Positions 6,281 to 14,488 of a stretch of 64,000 nt of DNA are shown in pieces. Every line of letters begins with the position of its first letter. Positions within the stretch are counted from its first letter, which is position 1. The stretch is taken from the NCBI GenBank assembly GCA_017552455.1, contig JAFZPX010000038.1, positions 1 through 64,000 of the forward strand, written 5' to 3'. The stretch comes from Clostridiales bacterium (GTDB taxonomy: Bacteria; Bacillota; Clostridia; Saccharofermentanales; Saccharofermentanaceae). The notes under the pieces were generated by a model that was not told where the DNA came from, did not search any database, and saw nothing but the letters and a program-made list of their open reading frames with translations. The translations under genes and the position numbers were made by a program.

Positions 6281-6499
6281 ATGTTTACTCTCATCAAATA
6301 CGGCAACACAAACACATATCTTATTCACGGGGCCAGCGGAAATCTGCTGGTTGATACTGACTATGCAGGAACTTTGCAGGGGTTCTATCGTGCTATTAAG
6401 GCTCTTGATATTAAGGTTGGTGATATCACTTATATTCTTGCCACTCACTATCACCCCCACCGCATCTGCCACGCCCACGCGAATGAGGTTTTTCTATAA
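6281..6499 (+). pseudogene. Second MBL-fold copy with 366-bp in-frame internal deletion
   Basis: This encodes the first 59 residues of the MBL protein at 3166, up to THYHP, joined to its last residues (HRICHAHANEV). In the intact copy the missing block lies between two 9-bp repeats CTATCACCC (3333-3341 and 3699-3707); here a single copy remains at 6448-6456, so the deletion is exactly 366 bp. 124 nt (6333-6456) are identical to 3218-3341, while the sequences outside this block differ at many sites. The protein retains only the first half of the metal site and should be inactive. Confidence 0.85.
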
Positions 6500-6578
6500 G
6501 AACACCACCACTTCATACTTTCGTAATAATAAGTTTTCTTGACTATTTTCCCCTTCTATACGGAAATATAGATGTGAC

Positions 6579-6610
6579 CTTACCCGGACGGAAGGCGTCC
6601 AAAGGGTAAG
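6579..6610 (+). other. 5'-UTR hairpin of the cystatin-like lipoprotein gene
   Basis: CTTACCC-GGACG (6579-6590) and CGTCC-AAA-GGGTAAG (6596-6610) form a long stem with a 5-nt loop, ending 9 nt before the ribosome binding site. No T-run follows. It may stabilise the mRNA or regulate translation. Confidence 0.4.
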
Positions 6611-6633
6611 AACACAGAGGGAGGTTTATTAGC

Positions 6634-7287
6634 ATGAAGAAGACATTATCATTGATCATTACAGCAGCTTTAAGTATGACTGTACTGTGTGCCTGCACTG
6701 ATACAGCTGCAGAAACGACTGTCATACCTGACAGAGAATCAGCACCCGCCGCGGAGACGGAAGCAGCAAGCAGCTTCGATCCGACAATCACGGACGATCT
6801 GCAGAATCTTTTCGATACAGGTATGGAAGGCTTTGTGGGCGTTAACTATGAGCCTGAGCTTTTCCTTGGTGTGCCCGCTGACGACCCGCTCGGCAACTCA
6901 TTCCTGTGCGTGGCTAACGTAGTATCCCCTGACGCGACACCCTACTGGGCTATCGTTACGATGGAGGACGTAGGTTCTGAGGTTACTATCACAGAGATCA
7001 AGGTTATCGACTATGCTGCAGCTTCCACTGACGCTACGGTTACTTTTGCAGAAGATAACGGCGAGCAGCTTCTCGGTGCATGGGAGCCTGTTACTGACAT
7101 CGCAATTCCTGAAGAAGTGCAGAACATTGACGGCCACACTTTCTATGAGGTTCTTGCTACACAGGTTGTTTCCGGCATGAACTACAGCTGCCTGTGCTAT
7201 GAGGACGGACAGTGGGAGATCGTTACTGTTTACGTTGATACTCAGGGAGCAGCTTCTGTAACGAATATCGCAGCTCTGAATTTCTGA
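6634..7287 (+). CDS. Secreted lipoprotein, cystatin-like C-terminus
   Basis: 217 residues. A lipoprotein signal peptide ends at Cys21 (TVLCAC). A short linker is followed by two related segments: LLGAWEP near the middle and ATQVVSGMNYSCLC near residue 175-190. The QVVSG motif followed by Y and a hydrophobic strand is the classic pattern of cystatin-like inhibitors of cysteine proteases, so a similar fold is likely; actual inhibition is not shown. It starts at ATG 6634 behind AGGGAGG. It is monocistronic and convergent with the AlkD gene, whose stop lies directly next to its own. Confidence 0.55.
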   Translation: MKKTLSLIITAALSMTVLCACTDTAAETTVIPDRESAPAAETEAASSFDPTITDDLQNLFDTGMEGFVGVNYEPELFLGVPADDPLGNSFLCVANVVSPDATPYWAIVTMEDVGSEVTITEIKVIDYAAASTDATVTFAEDNGEQLLGAWEPVTDIAIPEEVQNIDGHTFYEVLATQVVSGMNYSCLCYEDGQWEIVTVYVDTQGAASVTNIAALNF

Positions 7288-7980
7288 TCATTTCTTGATC
7301 TTAAGTGAGCGCAGGTATTCCTTCTGCTCCGGCGTGATCCGGTAGCTCTCGATGGATTTCTGAATCGCCTTGTTGTGTGTCCACACGGCAAGGCGGTTTT
7401 CTTTTATGTAAGGGATGACGGCCTCGTACTGCTTGGCAAGCGCCGTCGCGAAATACCACGCGATCATCATGTTGACGTAGTACTCTTCTGAGCGGAGCTT
7501 GCTTACCATCTCGGGATACTTGGGGTCGAAGTCCTCGTCAAGGAAGTGCTCCATGAGCATGCCTACGCCAAAGCGTATCGTGTATGTTTCTTTGGACTTG
7601 ATCCATACTTTTATGTGCTTGAGGAGCTCCGCCTTGTGCTTCTTAAAAACCTTCGGCGACATCTGGTCGCATGTGGCCCAGTTGTTGACGTAAGGCAGGA
7701 ACTTCTCGAGCTCGTCCATACACACATTGTAGTCCTTCATGCCGGAGATAATGAACGCGTGAAGCTGGTCCTCGTCGAAAAACTTATGCGGCACATCTTT
7801 CAGGAAAACGCTCACATCTTCCCTCTTGCCGAGCTCCTTCGCATACGCTCTTAAAGCAGGCGTTCTCACACCTATGATGGAGTCGGGATCTATGTTGTTG
7901 ATCGTCCTCTCCTGAAGAGATTTATAGCCCAAGTCCTGCTGCGCGTAGAGTTCTATACGTATATCGTCGATGATGCTCAT
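7288..7980 (-). CDS. AlkD-like DNA alkylation repair protein
   Basis: 230 residues of HEAT-like helical repeats, the full length of this family. Motifs of AlkD glycosylases are present: NNWATCDQ (the W..D pair), the IRFGVGML helix carrying the key Arg, and MMIAWYFATALAK with Trp. AlkD removes N3- and N7-alkylpurines without base flipping. Its ATG overlaps the stop of the upstream lipoprotein gene by 4 nt, making it the last gene of the metal-importer operon 7288-10969. Why repair is tied to metal uptake is not evident. Confidence 0.8.
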   Translation of the reverse strand: MSIIDDIRIELYAQQDLGYKSLQERTINNIDPDSIIGVRTPALRAYAKELGKREDVSVFLKDVPHKFFDEDQLHAFIISGMKDYNVCMDELEKFLPYVNNWATCDQMSPKVFKKHKAELLKHIKVWIKSKETYTIRFGVGMLMEHFLDEDFDPKYPEMVSKLRSEEYYVNMMIAWYFATALAKQYEAVIPYIKENRLAVWTHNKAIQKSIESYRITPEQKEYLRSLKIKK

Positions 7981-8513
7981 TCAAGTCTGCCCTCCCGTAA
8001 TACATAATAAGTATTACCGTTATCGAGATATGTGTCAAAGGTGCCGATGACGCAGATGTCCTGTCCGTCGACAGGGTAGTCGTCCGGACAGGCATAGTCA
8101 TCTGTTAGTTCGTATTCAATTCCCTGCTGGCAGCAGGCTGTGGCATCCTGTACAACGCAGGCGTAGTACCAGATGTCGTTATCCTCGTCGTGGAAGGATG
8201 AAGAGAGGCCTCGCATCTTCACGACCATGCCCGTGTATTCATCGGGAGCCGTGAGCATGCAGTAGACCATCGAATAGACCATCGTTGAAGATAGGACAGT
8301 AAGATCGATATCGATGCCGTTCTCACCGTTGGTAAATGCCATCTCGGCTGTTACCGGCTGATCCTGCTGTGGATTGGTTACAGCTGTCTGATAGACCTCG
8401 GGGACCGCGAGATAAGCGGTCATGGAAGGATAGGTCTCGACTTGCGGCTGATCACAGCCCGCGATTGTTAACATCATGGATAGGACTATACAAAACGCCA
8501 CGAATCTTCTCAT
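7977..8513 (-). CDS. Lipoprotein of the metal-importer operon
   Basis: 178 residues with a lipoprotein signal (Cys20, TIAGC). The mature part has six further Cys residues, including a CC pair (ATACCQQG), and a C-terminal beta-rich segment (ICVIGTFDTYLDNGNTYYVL) resembling a small OB-like fold. It overlaps the permease gene before it (4 nt) and the AlkD gene after it (4 nt). Position suggests a surface accessory protein of the zinc/manganese importer, perhaps metal binding; family not recognised. Confidence 0.55.
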   Translation of the reverse strand: MRRFVAFCIVLSMMLTIAGCDQPQVETYPSMTAYLAVPEVYQTAVTNPQQDQPVTAEMAFTNGENGIDIDLTVLSSTMVYSMVYCMLTAPDEYTGMVVKMRGLSSSFHDEDNDIWYYACVVQDATACCQQGIEYELTDDYACPDDYPVDGQDICVIGTFDTYLDNGNTYYVLREGRLE

Positions 8514-9355
8514 ACTCTTATTCCTCCTTTAACAGCGCCGATTATCTGGCAGATAAAGAACATCAACACATCAGCTGCGACTATTGTTGATCCTACTGGT
8601 GTGCCCGCGGCTATCGAGACGACAAGGCCTGATAATGCGCAGAATACAGACAGGATAGCTGAGCAGATAGTGACTGATCTGAAGCTTCTGAATATCCTCA
8701 TGGTAGACAGTGCCGGGAAGATAACGAGAGCGGATATCAGAAGCGATCCTACGAGGTTCATAGCGAGTACGATAATGACCGCGATGACCACTGCGATCAT
8801 AAGGTTATACAGATCAGCTTGTATGCCAGTTGCTTTGGCAAAATCCTCATCGAAAGTCACCGCGAATATCTTGTTGTAGAACAGTATGTATATCACGACC
8901 ACGACTACCGACAGGATCGCGCAGATCCACACTTCCGCCTGAGTTAAAGTGAGTATGGAAGTCGAGCCGAACAGCGTGCTGCACACGTCGCCTGTGAGGT
9001 TCGACGAGGTCGAGAAGATATTCATCAACAAGTAACCGAACGCCAGTGCACCGACTGAGATCATAGCGACTGCGGCGTCACCTTTGATCTTCGCATTCTT
9101 GCCGCTTCGAAGAAGCAGTATCGCACATAGTATGGTGGTCGGAAGAACGATCAGCATGTTGTTGGTTAGTTCAAGAACCTCTGCGATGGACATCGCGCCG
9201 AAGGCGACGTGTGATAATCCGTCACCGATGAATGAGAATCTCTTAAGCACCAGCGTGACTCCGAGAAGCGATGAACACAGCGCGATCAGCACGCCTACGA
9301 TCAGCGCATATCGTACGAAAGGAAACTGAAGCGACATCATTAACTTATCGATCAT
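8510..9355 (-). CDS. znuB: ABC-3 family zinc/manganese permease (ZnuB-like)
   Basis: 281 residues with about eight hydrophobic segments and the ABC-3 family signature regions (LLGVTLVLKRFSFIGDGLSH near residue 28-47, GDAAVAMISVGALAFGYL, and NLVGSLLISALVIFPA). It forms the membrane channel of a high-affinity zinc or manganese importer with the ATPase and binding protein encoded just upstream. The start ATG overlaps the ATPase stop (ATGA), behind GGAGGTG. Confidence 0.85.
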   Translation of the reverse strand: MIDKLMMSLQFPFVRYALIVGVLIALCSSLLGVTLVLKRFSFIGDGLSHVAFGAMSIAEVLELTNNMLIVLPTTILCAILLLRSGKNAKIKGDAAVAMISVGALAFGYLLMNIFSTSSNLTGDVCSTLFGSTSILTLTQAEVWICAILSVVVVVIYILFYNKIFAVTFDEDFAKATGIQADLYNLMIAVVIAVIIVLAMNLVGSLLISALVIFPALSTMRIFRSFRSVTICSAILSVFCALSGLVVSIAAGTPVGSTIVAADVLMFFICQIIGAVKGGIRV

Positions 9356-9987
9356 GCGGCATCACCTCCTATGCGGAGGATCTGACTCGAATAGCGAAGT
9401 GCAGCGTTGATGTCGTGCGTGATCATGATGATCGTTATTCCTTCTTCGTTGAGTTCTTTAATCAGCTTATAAAGCTGCTCTGTAACTACAGGGTCGAGTC
9501 CTGATACAGGCTCATCGAGAAGCAGCACTTTACGCGTGGCACACAACGCCCTTGCAAGAAGAACGCGCTGTTGCTGTCCTCCCGAGAGTTCTCTGTAGCA
9601 GCGGTGCGCGAGGTCCTCTATTCCCATGCGCTCCATGTTCTGGTGTGCGAGGAGCTTTTCGCTCTTTGTGTAGAAAGGACGGAATCCGCAGCGTCCCTGA
9701 CATCCGGAGAGAACGATCTCATACACGGATGCCGGGAAGTCTTTCTGCACGACTGTCTGCTGCGGCAGATATCCTATCTCATTGCGCTTGAGGCCGTCAC
9801 CTGTAATTATCTGTCCTGCTATCGGCGCGCGAAGGCCGAGGAGGGTGTTCATGAGCGTTGTCTTGCCCGAGCCGTTCTCGCCTACGATGCAAAGATAATC
9901 GCCTGCATTCACGGTGAAGCTGATGCCCTCCGCGATGGTCCTGTGTTCATATCCGAGTGACAGATCTTTTACGGTGATCAGTGCCAT
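9352..9987 (-). CDS. znuC: Metal ABC transporter ATP-binding protein (ZnuC-like)
   Basis: 211 residues. Walker A GENGSGKTT near residue 36, signature LSGGQQQRV, Walker B VLLLDEP and the ITHD switch histidine are all present, as is the Q-loop YLPQQ. It is short, as usual for the zinc/manganese group. It lies 1 nt after the binding-protein stop, with GGAGG 6 nt before its ATG, and overlaps the permease gene by 4 nt. Confidence 0.87.
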   Translation of the reverse strand: MALITVKDLSLGYEHRTIAEGISFTVNAGDYLCIVGENGSGKTTLMNTLLGLRAPIAGQIITGDGLKRNEIGYLPQQTVVQKDFPASVYEIVLSGCQGRCGFRPFYTKSEKLLAHQNMERMGIEDLAHRCYRELSGGQQQRVLLARALCATRKVLLLDEPVSGLDPVVTEQLYKLIKELNEEGITIIMITHDINAALRYSSQILRIGGDAA

Positions 9988-9988
9988 A

Positions 9989-10969
9989 TTATGCCTCCAA
10001 AGCCTGCCTTAACACATCAAGGTTGCTGCGCATGATACCGATGTAGGATGCGCCGTTATTTACGTCCTGCGCGGTCACAGACTGCATGGAGTCGAGAGTG
10101 AGAATCTGCTGATCATGTGCTGCTGTGTTCTGAATTATCGTCTCTGCTATTCTGTGGTCTGTGCCCTCGATGGCCATGACAGAACTAAGCCCCAACTCGT
10201 CGACTTTGCCCGCAAGGAACATGATCGTCTCGAAGCTTGCTTCCGTCTCAGCAGAGCAGCCGATAAACGCAGCATAGTAGTTAAGCCCGTAGTCTTCTGT
10301 CATGTATCTGAACGGGAACCTGTCACCGAAGAGCAGTGTGTCCGTCGCGCCTTCCGCAACCGCCGCCTCATACTCGCTGTCGAGCTCATTAAGCTCATCA
10401 ATGTAAGCAGCTGCATTTGCTTCATATGCATCTGCGTGCTCGGGGTCGATCTCCTCAAGCTGATCTGCTATGTACTGCGTGAGGACAGCGGCATTACGAA
10501 GCGAAAGCCAGACGTGTTCATCGTACTCAGGTCCTTCCTCCTCTTCGCACTCTTCCTCTTCTTCCTCGCCTTCCATTCCTTCGACGAGCTCTTCTTCAAC
10601 TACCGTGTCGCCGAGAACGTCAATAAGATTGATGACTACCATATCGGGATTGACCGCTTCGGCGAGAGCGTCTTCGACCCACTCATCCGATTCGCCTCCG
10701 ACATAGATAAACAGATCACAAGTTGCCACCTTCATGATGTCGTCGGCGGTCGGCTGGAAGCTGTGAAGATCGACTCCCGTATCAAGGAGCATCGTAACAT
10801 CAGCATTATCTGCCTCATCGCCTAAGACATTCATCACCCAGTCGTATTCGGGGAAGATGGTCGTGACTATCTGTAACTTCTCATTGGATGCGTCTTCTGT
10901 TGTGCTGCATGACGCGAATATGCCTGCCGCCAAAGATGCGGCAACGATAATAGAAAGGATTTTTTTCAT
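9989..10969 (-). CDS. znuA: Zinc/manganese-binding lipoprotein (ZnuA-like)
   Basis: 326 residues, cluster A-I solute-binding protein with a lipobox at Cys21 (FASC). Metal-region residues include H69 (GVDLHSFQ), H152 (EYDEHVWLSL) and D/H in EGTDHRIAE; the third usual His is replaced by Asp-Arg in FGDRFPFRY. Between them is a very acidic loop (about residues 125-150, mostly Glu with one Cys) where other ZnuA proteins have a His-rich loop. It binds the metal outside the cell and delivers it to the permease. It heads the operon znuA-C-B-lipoprotein-alkD. The 53 bp upstream contain no obvious Zur box. Confidence 0.85.
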   Translation of the reverse strand: MKKILSIIVAASLAAGIFASCSTTEDASNEKLQIVTTIFPEYDWVMNVLGDEADNADVTMLLDTGVDLHSFQPTADDIMKVATCDLFIYVGGESDEWVEDALAEAVNPDMVVINLIDVLGDTVVEEELVEGMEGEEEEEECEEEEGPEYDEHVWLSLRNAAVLTQYIADQLEEIDPEHADAYEANAAAYIDELNELDSEYEAAVAEGATDTLLFGDRFPFRYMTEDYGLNYYAAFIGCSAETEASFETIMFLAGKVDELGLSSVMAIEGTDHRIAETIIQNTAAHDQQILTLDSMQSVTAQDVNNGASYIGIMRSNLDVLRQALEA

Positions 10970-11022
10970 TCTAAAACCTCCGTTTGTACTGTTAATTGTT
11001 TATGCAGTTCAAACGTGAGGTA

Positions 11023-11334
11023 TTAATTATTAAGTCTTACCTTTAATGAAACGGGTGTTGTGCCTGTGTATGTGCCTGTAAGGATTACAGCCGCAAGAAG
11101 CGGGATAAGTGCCAGTGCGCCGGGCACTACAGATGATGATGCCTTGAAGCCGAGTTTCTGAAGGATGCCCGCACAGATCTCGATGCACTCGCAGACCTGA
11201 CAGTGTTCGCCTTCGCAGTCGTGGTCAGCCTCAGCGACAACGTAGATGAAAGAGAACAGCACAAGTGCGATCATCAACAATGAGATGATCACTGCGGCTA
11301 TCTTCTTTGCAGTTGTCTTAGATGATCTATGCAC
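11023..11334 (-). CDS. Small membrane protein with Cys/His metal-binding-like loop
   Basis: 103 residues. A basic N-terminus and a membrane segment (about residues 11-35) are followed by a short loop DHDCEGEHCQVCECIEIC containing 2 His and 5 Cys, then a second hydrophobic stretch (about 65-90). It starts at GTG 11334 with GGGGAG six bases upstream. It lies 53 nt upstream of znuA on the same strand and has a strong promoter with a palindrome between -35 and -10. The loop looks made to bind a thiophilic metal, so a metal chaperone or sensor role for the importer is a reasonable inference. Confidence 0.55.
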   Translation of the reverse strand: MHRSSKTTAKKIAAVIISLLMIALVLFSFIYVVAEADHDCEGEHCQVCECIEICAGILQKLGFKASSSVVPGALALIPLLAAVILTGTYTGTTPVSLKVRLNN

Positions 11335-11364
11335 GCTTTACTCCCCTGCTTCAGAGTCGCCACG

Positions 11365-11394
11365 ATTATAGAATTACCCTTCACGTGAAGTCAA
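11365..11394 (-). promoter_or_regulatory. Promoter with internal palindrome before the Cys/His protein
   Basis: On the minus strand -35 TTGACT (11389-11394) and -10 TATAAT (11365-11370) are 18 bp apart, and the spacer contains the perfect 12-bp palindrome CTTCACGTGAAG (11379-11390). A long spacer with a centred dyad is the layout used by MerR-family activators; a simple repressor is also possible. Confidence 0.55.
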
Positions 11395-11416
11395 GGTTAT
11401 CCATGGCTAATAATGC

Positions 11417-11422
11417 TATAAT
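11417..11422 (+). promoter_or_regulatory. -10 box for leaderless phosphoesterase gene
   Basis: TGC-TATAAT; 9 nt separate it from ATG 11432 and no ribosome binding site is present. Confidence 0.5.
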
Positions 11423-11431
11423 CATTTTGTT

Positions 11432-12142
11432 ATGAAAGTCCTTGTTATTCCTGATGTACATCTGAAGCCTGCGATATTTGACCGGGCGACGGAGCTGATG
11501 AATGAAGGCGCGGCTGACGGGGTCGTGTGTCTTATGGACCTCCCGGATGACTTTCAGAAGGAGCACCAGATCAATCTTTATGAACTGACCTTCGACCGCG
11601 CGATCAAGTTTCAAAAGGACTTCCCCGAGACGCTATGGTGCTATGGCAACCACGACTTAAGTTATGTCTGGGACTGCCTCGAGACGGGGTTCTCAACGTA
11701 TGCCATAAGCACCGTCAACAGCAAGCTTAACCGCCTTAAAGCCGCGCTGCCCACGATGAGTCAGATCGCGTATATGCATAGGGTGGATAATGTGCTTTTC
11801 GCACATGCGGGGCTGACGCAGAAGTTTGTCGAGACGCATGTGGAAGAGAACCGCCGCGACGACGTGGATAAAGTGATCCGTGCCGTGAACAGGCTCGGAC
11901 GCGACGTGATGTGGAGCGAGGACTCCCCTATCTGGTTCAGGCCGCAGTATTCTGAGGAGCCCATGTACGGTGAGGGCGAGTTTACGCAGGTCGTCGGCCA
12001 CACGCCCGTGAAGGCTGTTTTTAAACACCAAAACGTCATTTCCTGCGACGTTTTCTCCACTTATCGCGACGGATCCCCCATAGGAACGTGCGAATTTGCT
12101 ATAATCGATTCGGTTACGGGCGGGTTCACGTCTGTAAAGTAA
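11432..12142 (+). CDS. Calcineurin-like metallophosphoesterase
   Basis: 236 residues with the metallophosphatase motifs in order: IPDVHLK (DxH, residues 8-10), LMDLPDD, YGNHDLS (GNHD), LFAHAG and VVGHTPV. All metal ligands are present, so it should be a two-metal phosphatase of the PPP-like type; the substrate (protein, dinucleotide polyphosphate or other) cannot be told. It has no signal peptide, so it acts in the cytoplasm. The start lies 9 nt after an extended -10 box. Confidence 0.8.
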   Translation: MKVLVIPDVHLKPAIFDRATELMNEGAADGVVCLMDLPDDFQKEHQINLYELTFDRAIKFQKDFPETLWCYGNHDLSYVWDCLETGFSTYAISTVNSKLNRLKAALPTMSQIAYMHRVDNVLFAHAGLTQKFVETHVEENRRDDVDKVIRAVNRLGRDVMWSEDSPIWFRPQYSEEPMYGEGEFTQVVGHTPVKAVFKHQNVISCDVFSTYRDGSPIGTCEFAIIDSVTGGFTSVK

Positions 12143-12174
12143 CTTATAAAGCTGCTTAAGAAGGGACTTAGCCC

Positions 12175-12840
12175 ATGTTCGGATTATTCACAATTACCAA
12201 AGAGCCCAAGCTCATGACTATCATCAGAGGCGCGATCGTCGGCGTTGTCGGCATCGTATTCATCGTGCTCGGATGCATAGATATCGCGAAGATCAATGCG
12301 AAACCTATCGATCTTAACGAGACTCACATGGACTGGAACCAGCTTCATAACGGGCAGCACGTCGAGATGGACGTCAACGTGCTGATCGGACAGTATATGT
12401 ACACTACCGAGAACGGTTCTGAGGTGTCTCGCGACTACCTGATGCCTCACATGGTTTACGATTCCCACAACGACCGCTACTATGTCGACCGCGTTATCGG
12501 AGTGAAGGTCAACAAATCCTCCGGCGACTTCGATACAGCGGAGGCAATCGTGGATAATACAGTCGATTTTTTCTTCCACCAGACGGAAGATTACGAGTTT
12601 AACACTGTTACAATCCACGTAGATGGCTACTTACAGAAGTTAGACGACGATCAGATGAAATACGTCAAGCAGGCCATGGAGGCGGCAGGTTTTACCCCTC
12701 ATGACATCGCTGCGATGATCGTTCCCTACTATATCTGCGACAATTCTTCCTCGGGTCCGGTGCTTCTGGGCATCGGAATCTTCTGCCTGCTGCTTGGCGG
12801 CGGCGTAGCACTCTACGGCTATAAAAAGAATCCACTATAG
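12175..12840 (+). CDS. Membrane protein with large extracytoplasmic domain
   Basis: 221 residues. A membrane segment at about 19-38 and another near 195-213 enclose a polar domain of about 155 residues, presumably outside the cell, ending in a basic tail. The domain begins LNETHMDWNQLHNGQHVEMDV, a pattern I associate with DUF6709-like clostridial proteins but cannot confirm. AAGGGA precedes ATG 12175. It lies 32 nt after the phosphoesterase and may share its transcript. Confidence 0.5.
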   Translation: MFGLFTITKEPKLMTIIRGAIVGVVGIVFIVLGCIDIAKINAKPIDLNETHMDWNQLHNGQHVEMDVNVLIGQYMYTTENGSEVSRDYLMPHMVYDSHNDRYYVDRVIGVKVNKSSGDFDTAEAIVDNTVDFFFHQTEDYEFNTVTIHVDGYLQKLDDDQMKYVKQAMEAAGFTPHDIAAMIVPYYICDNSSSGPVLLGIGIFCLLLGGGVALYGYKKNPL

Positions 12841-12843
12841 TGA

Positions 12844-12879
12844 TCCACCAAAAATGCTTTTCGAGCGCGAAAAGGTGGA
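12844..12879. repeat. Palindromic REP-like repeat, copy 1
   Basis: TCCACC (12844-12849) and GGTGGA (12874-12879) enclose a second stem CTTTTCG-AGCG-CGAAAAG. It sits between convergent genes. Relatives occur at 32411-32446, 33314-33349, and, in a variant form, 18961-19051. Confidence 0.6.
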
Positions 12880-12883
12880 ATTA

Positions 12884-13975
12884 TTACCCCGCGTTCTGCC
12901 CGCGAAGCTTCTTCCAAAGCTTTGCAAGGAAGTAAGACACAGGAATTAGCAGCAAAGAGAACAAATACATCTCGGGAAAGCTTAACTGCAGCTCGTGAAG
13001 CCTTACTACGAAGCTGTCGAAGTTGCCGAGGATTATCCAGTGAATACAGTAGATCACGAGCACGTTTTTGCTCATGGTGCGCACGATTTTGGCAAAGCGC
13101 GGGAGCTTCTCGGGGCGCACGAAGTTGTATAAAGACAGGAACAGCAGGTCTATCGAGATAACTCCGATAACTTCAGGGATGCTCATGGCGTAATACCAGT
13201 GGTACTTGTTCATAAAGAAGATGCCGAAGAAGTACGAGAGAGCCGCGTAGACAGCTGCGATGCACAAAGAAACCACCAGCAGGCGCTTGTAGAACTTATC
13301 GACCTCCTTCACCCTCTTCAGGATCCGCCCGAAGAAAAGTCCGAAGCCTACGAAGATGTACCAGTTAAAGAGCGTGAAACAGGAAGTCCAGCCGTCGATG
13401 GTCACGAAGAAGTGGCCGATGATGTAATTCGGGATGTATTTGCCGGTGTCGAAGACGAATGCGAGCGGCGCTCCGATGGCACACATGATGATGCTGATGA
13501 TGAAGATCGTTTTCTCATCGAGGTGCAGCAGTTGAAGCACACCGGTCAGTATAAGTGCGAGCCCAGCAAAGTACAGGATGTCCTGGCTCATAAAGCAGTA
13601 CGTCGACCACTCATCCCAGACTCCCTGAGAACAAAGCAAATACAACGGATACGCGCCGTATCTTAAAGCATTCAGGATGTAACCGAGGATATAGATGCAC
13701 ACGCCGCGCTTGATGAGAAACTCGGGGGTACTCTTCTTCGAGAACACAATGCCGATTCCCATCGCGAACATGAATGCGTGCGCGCTCGGCAAGTATGAGC
13801 CGCAGATGTAGACCGAGATGAAATACCAGATACTTCCCATCGCCTCCACCGGGCGCGTCTGCGTGAACTCCAGAACAGGATGGCAAAGTATCATAAAAAC
13901 GATCGCCGTTGCCTTGAGCAGATCAAGGTTAAACTGACGACCGTTGTTAACTTCTTCTCGTGAGAGAAATCTCAT
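12884..13975 (-). CDS. Multi-pass membrane acyltransferase-like protein
   Basis: 363 residues with about ten membrane segments. The N-terminal motif DLLKATAIVFMILCHPVLE (K-A-x-A-I with H and E) and the HAFMFAMGIGIVFSK motif match the heparan-alpha-glucosaminide acetyltransferase-like (DUF1624) group, which moves acetyl groups across the membrane onto sugars. Two more members lie in this window at 25300-26379 and fused to a kinase domain at 28031-29539. The start ATG 13975 lacks a ribosome binding site and follows the SPFH-like gene by 12 nt, suggesting coupled translation. Confidence 0.6.
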   Translation of the reverse strand: MRFLSREEVNNGRQFNLDLLKATAIVFMILCHPVLEFTQTRPVEAMGSIWYFISVYICGSYLPSAHAFMFAMGIGIVFSKKSTPEFLIKRGVCIYILGYILNALRYGAYPLYLLCSQGVWDEWSTYCFMSQDILYFAGLALILTGVLQLLHLDEKTIFIISIIMCAIGAPLAFVFDTGKYIPNYIIGHFFVTIDGWTSCFTLFNWYIFVGFGLFFGRILKRVKEVDKFYKRLLVVSLCIAAVYAALSYFFGIFFMNKYHWYYAMSIPEVIGVISIDLLFLSLYNFVRPEKLPRFAKIVRTMSKNVLVIYCIHWIILGNFDSFVVRLHELQLSFPEMYLFSLLLIPVSYFLAKLWKKLRGQNAG

Positions 13976-13987
13976 AGAAAGGAAAAA

Positions 13988-14488
13988 TTACTGCTGAGCA
14001 GCCTTCTTCTGATCGACGATCTGACGGCTCTCAGGTGTGAGATTGATGGAAGCGATGCTTACAGACAAGGGCTGAATGTTCTTCTCCTTGAGAGCATCGT
14101 TGCACATCTGGCGGATCTCGTTGATATGGCGGGAAAGCTCCATAGCGGGAACCTTCTGGTTGCCGAGGTCCATGACAGCCTTCTTAACGTTGGATGTAAT
14201 TACGCTTGCGATGAAATCGCTGCCCTTGGGGTCCTTAGCCCAGCTCTCGGATATAACAGTAGCGAAACCGTTGAATGATACCTCGAGAGATCCGAATTCA
14301 GGATCGTAGTAAGGCATCTTATCACCGAACTTGGCTTTGATCTGATCCTTGGGAGCAGGCGCAGGAGCTGCCTTAGGCTTAGCTGCAGCAGTAGGAGCAG
14401 GTGCGGGTGCTTCCTTTACCATAGTGGAAGTCGCAGGACCCTTAACCACCTGATCTTTCATGTTCTTTAAAGAATCTAATAAACCCAT
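13988..14488 (-). CDS. C-terminal SPFH-type protein with Ala/Pro linker
   Basis: 166 residues. After a short amphipathic N-terminus (MGLLDSLKNMKDQVV) comes an Ala/Pro/Lys-rich linker (about residues 24-50), then a domain like the C-terminal half of SPFH/virion-core proteins: YDPEFGSLEVSFNGF, IASVITSNVKKAVMDL, NEIRQMCNDALKEKNIQP and the ending INLTPESRQIVDQKKAAQQ. Full SPFH proteins are about twice as long and carry C-terminal zinc ribbons; here both the first half and the ribbons are missing. GGAGG lies upstream of ATG. Function unknown; perhaps a scaffold at the membrane. Confidence 0.5.
   Translation of the reverse strand: MGLLDSLKNMKDQVVKGPATSTMVKEAPAPAPTAAAKPKAAPAPAPKDQIKAKFGDKMPYYDPEFGSLEVSFNGFATVISESWAKDPKGSDFIASVITSNVKKAVMDLGNQKVPAMELSRHINEIRQMCNDALKEKNIQPLSVSIASINLTPESRQIVDQKKAAQQ

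Noticed and set aside
10115-10825. Long open frame antisense to znuA (236 codons)
   Set aside because: Shadow of the acidic znuA coding strand; no initiation signals or recognisable domain.
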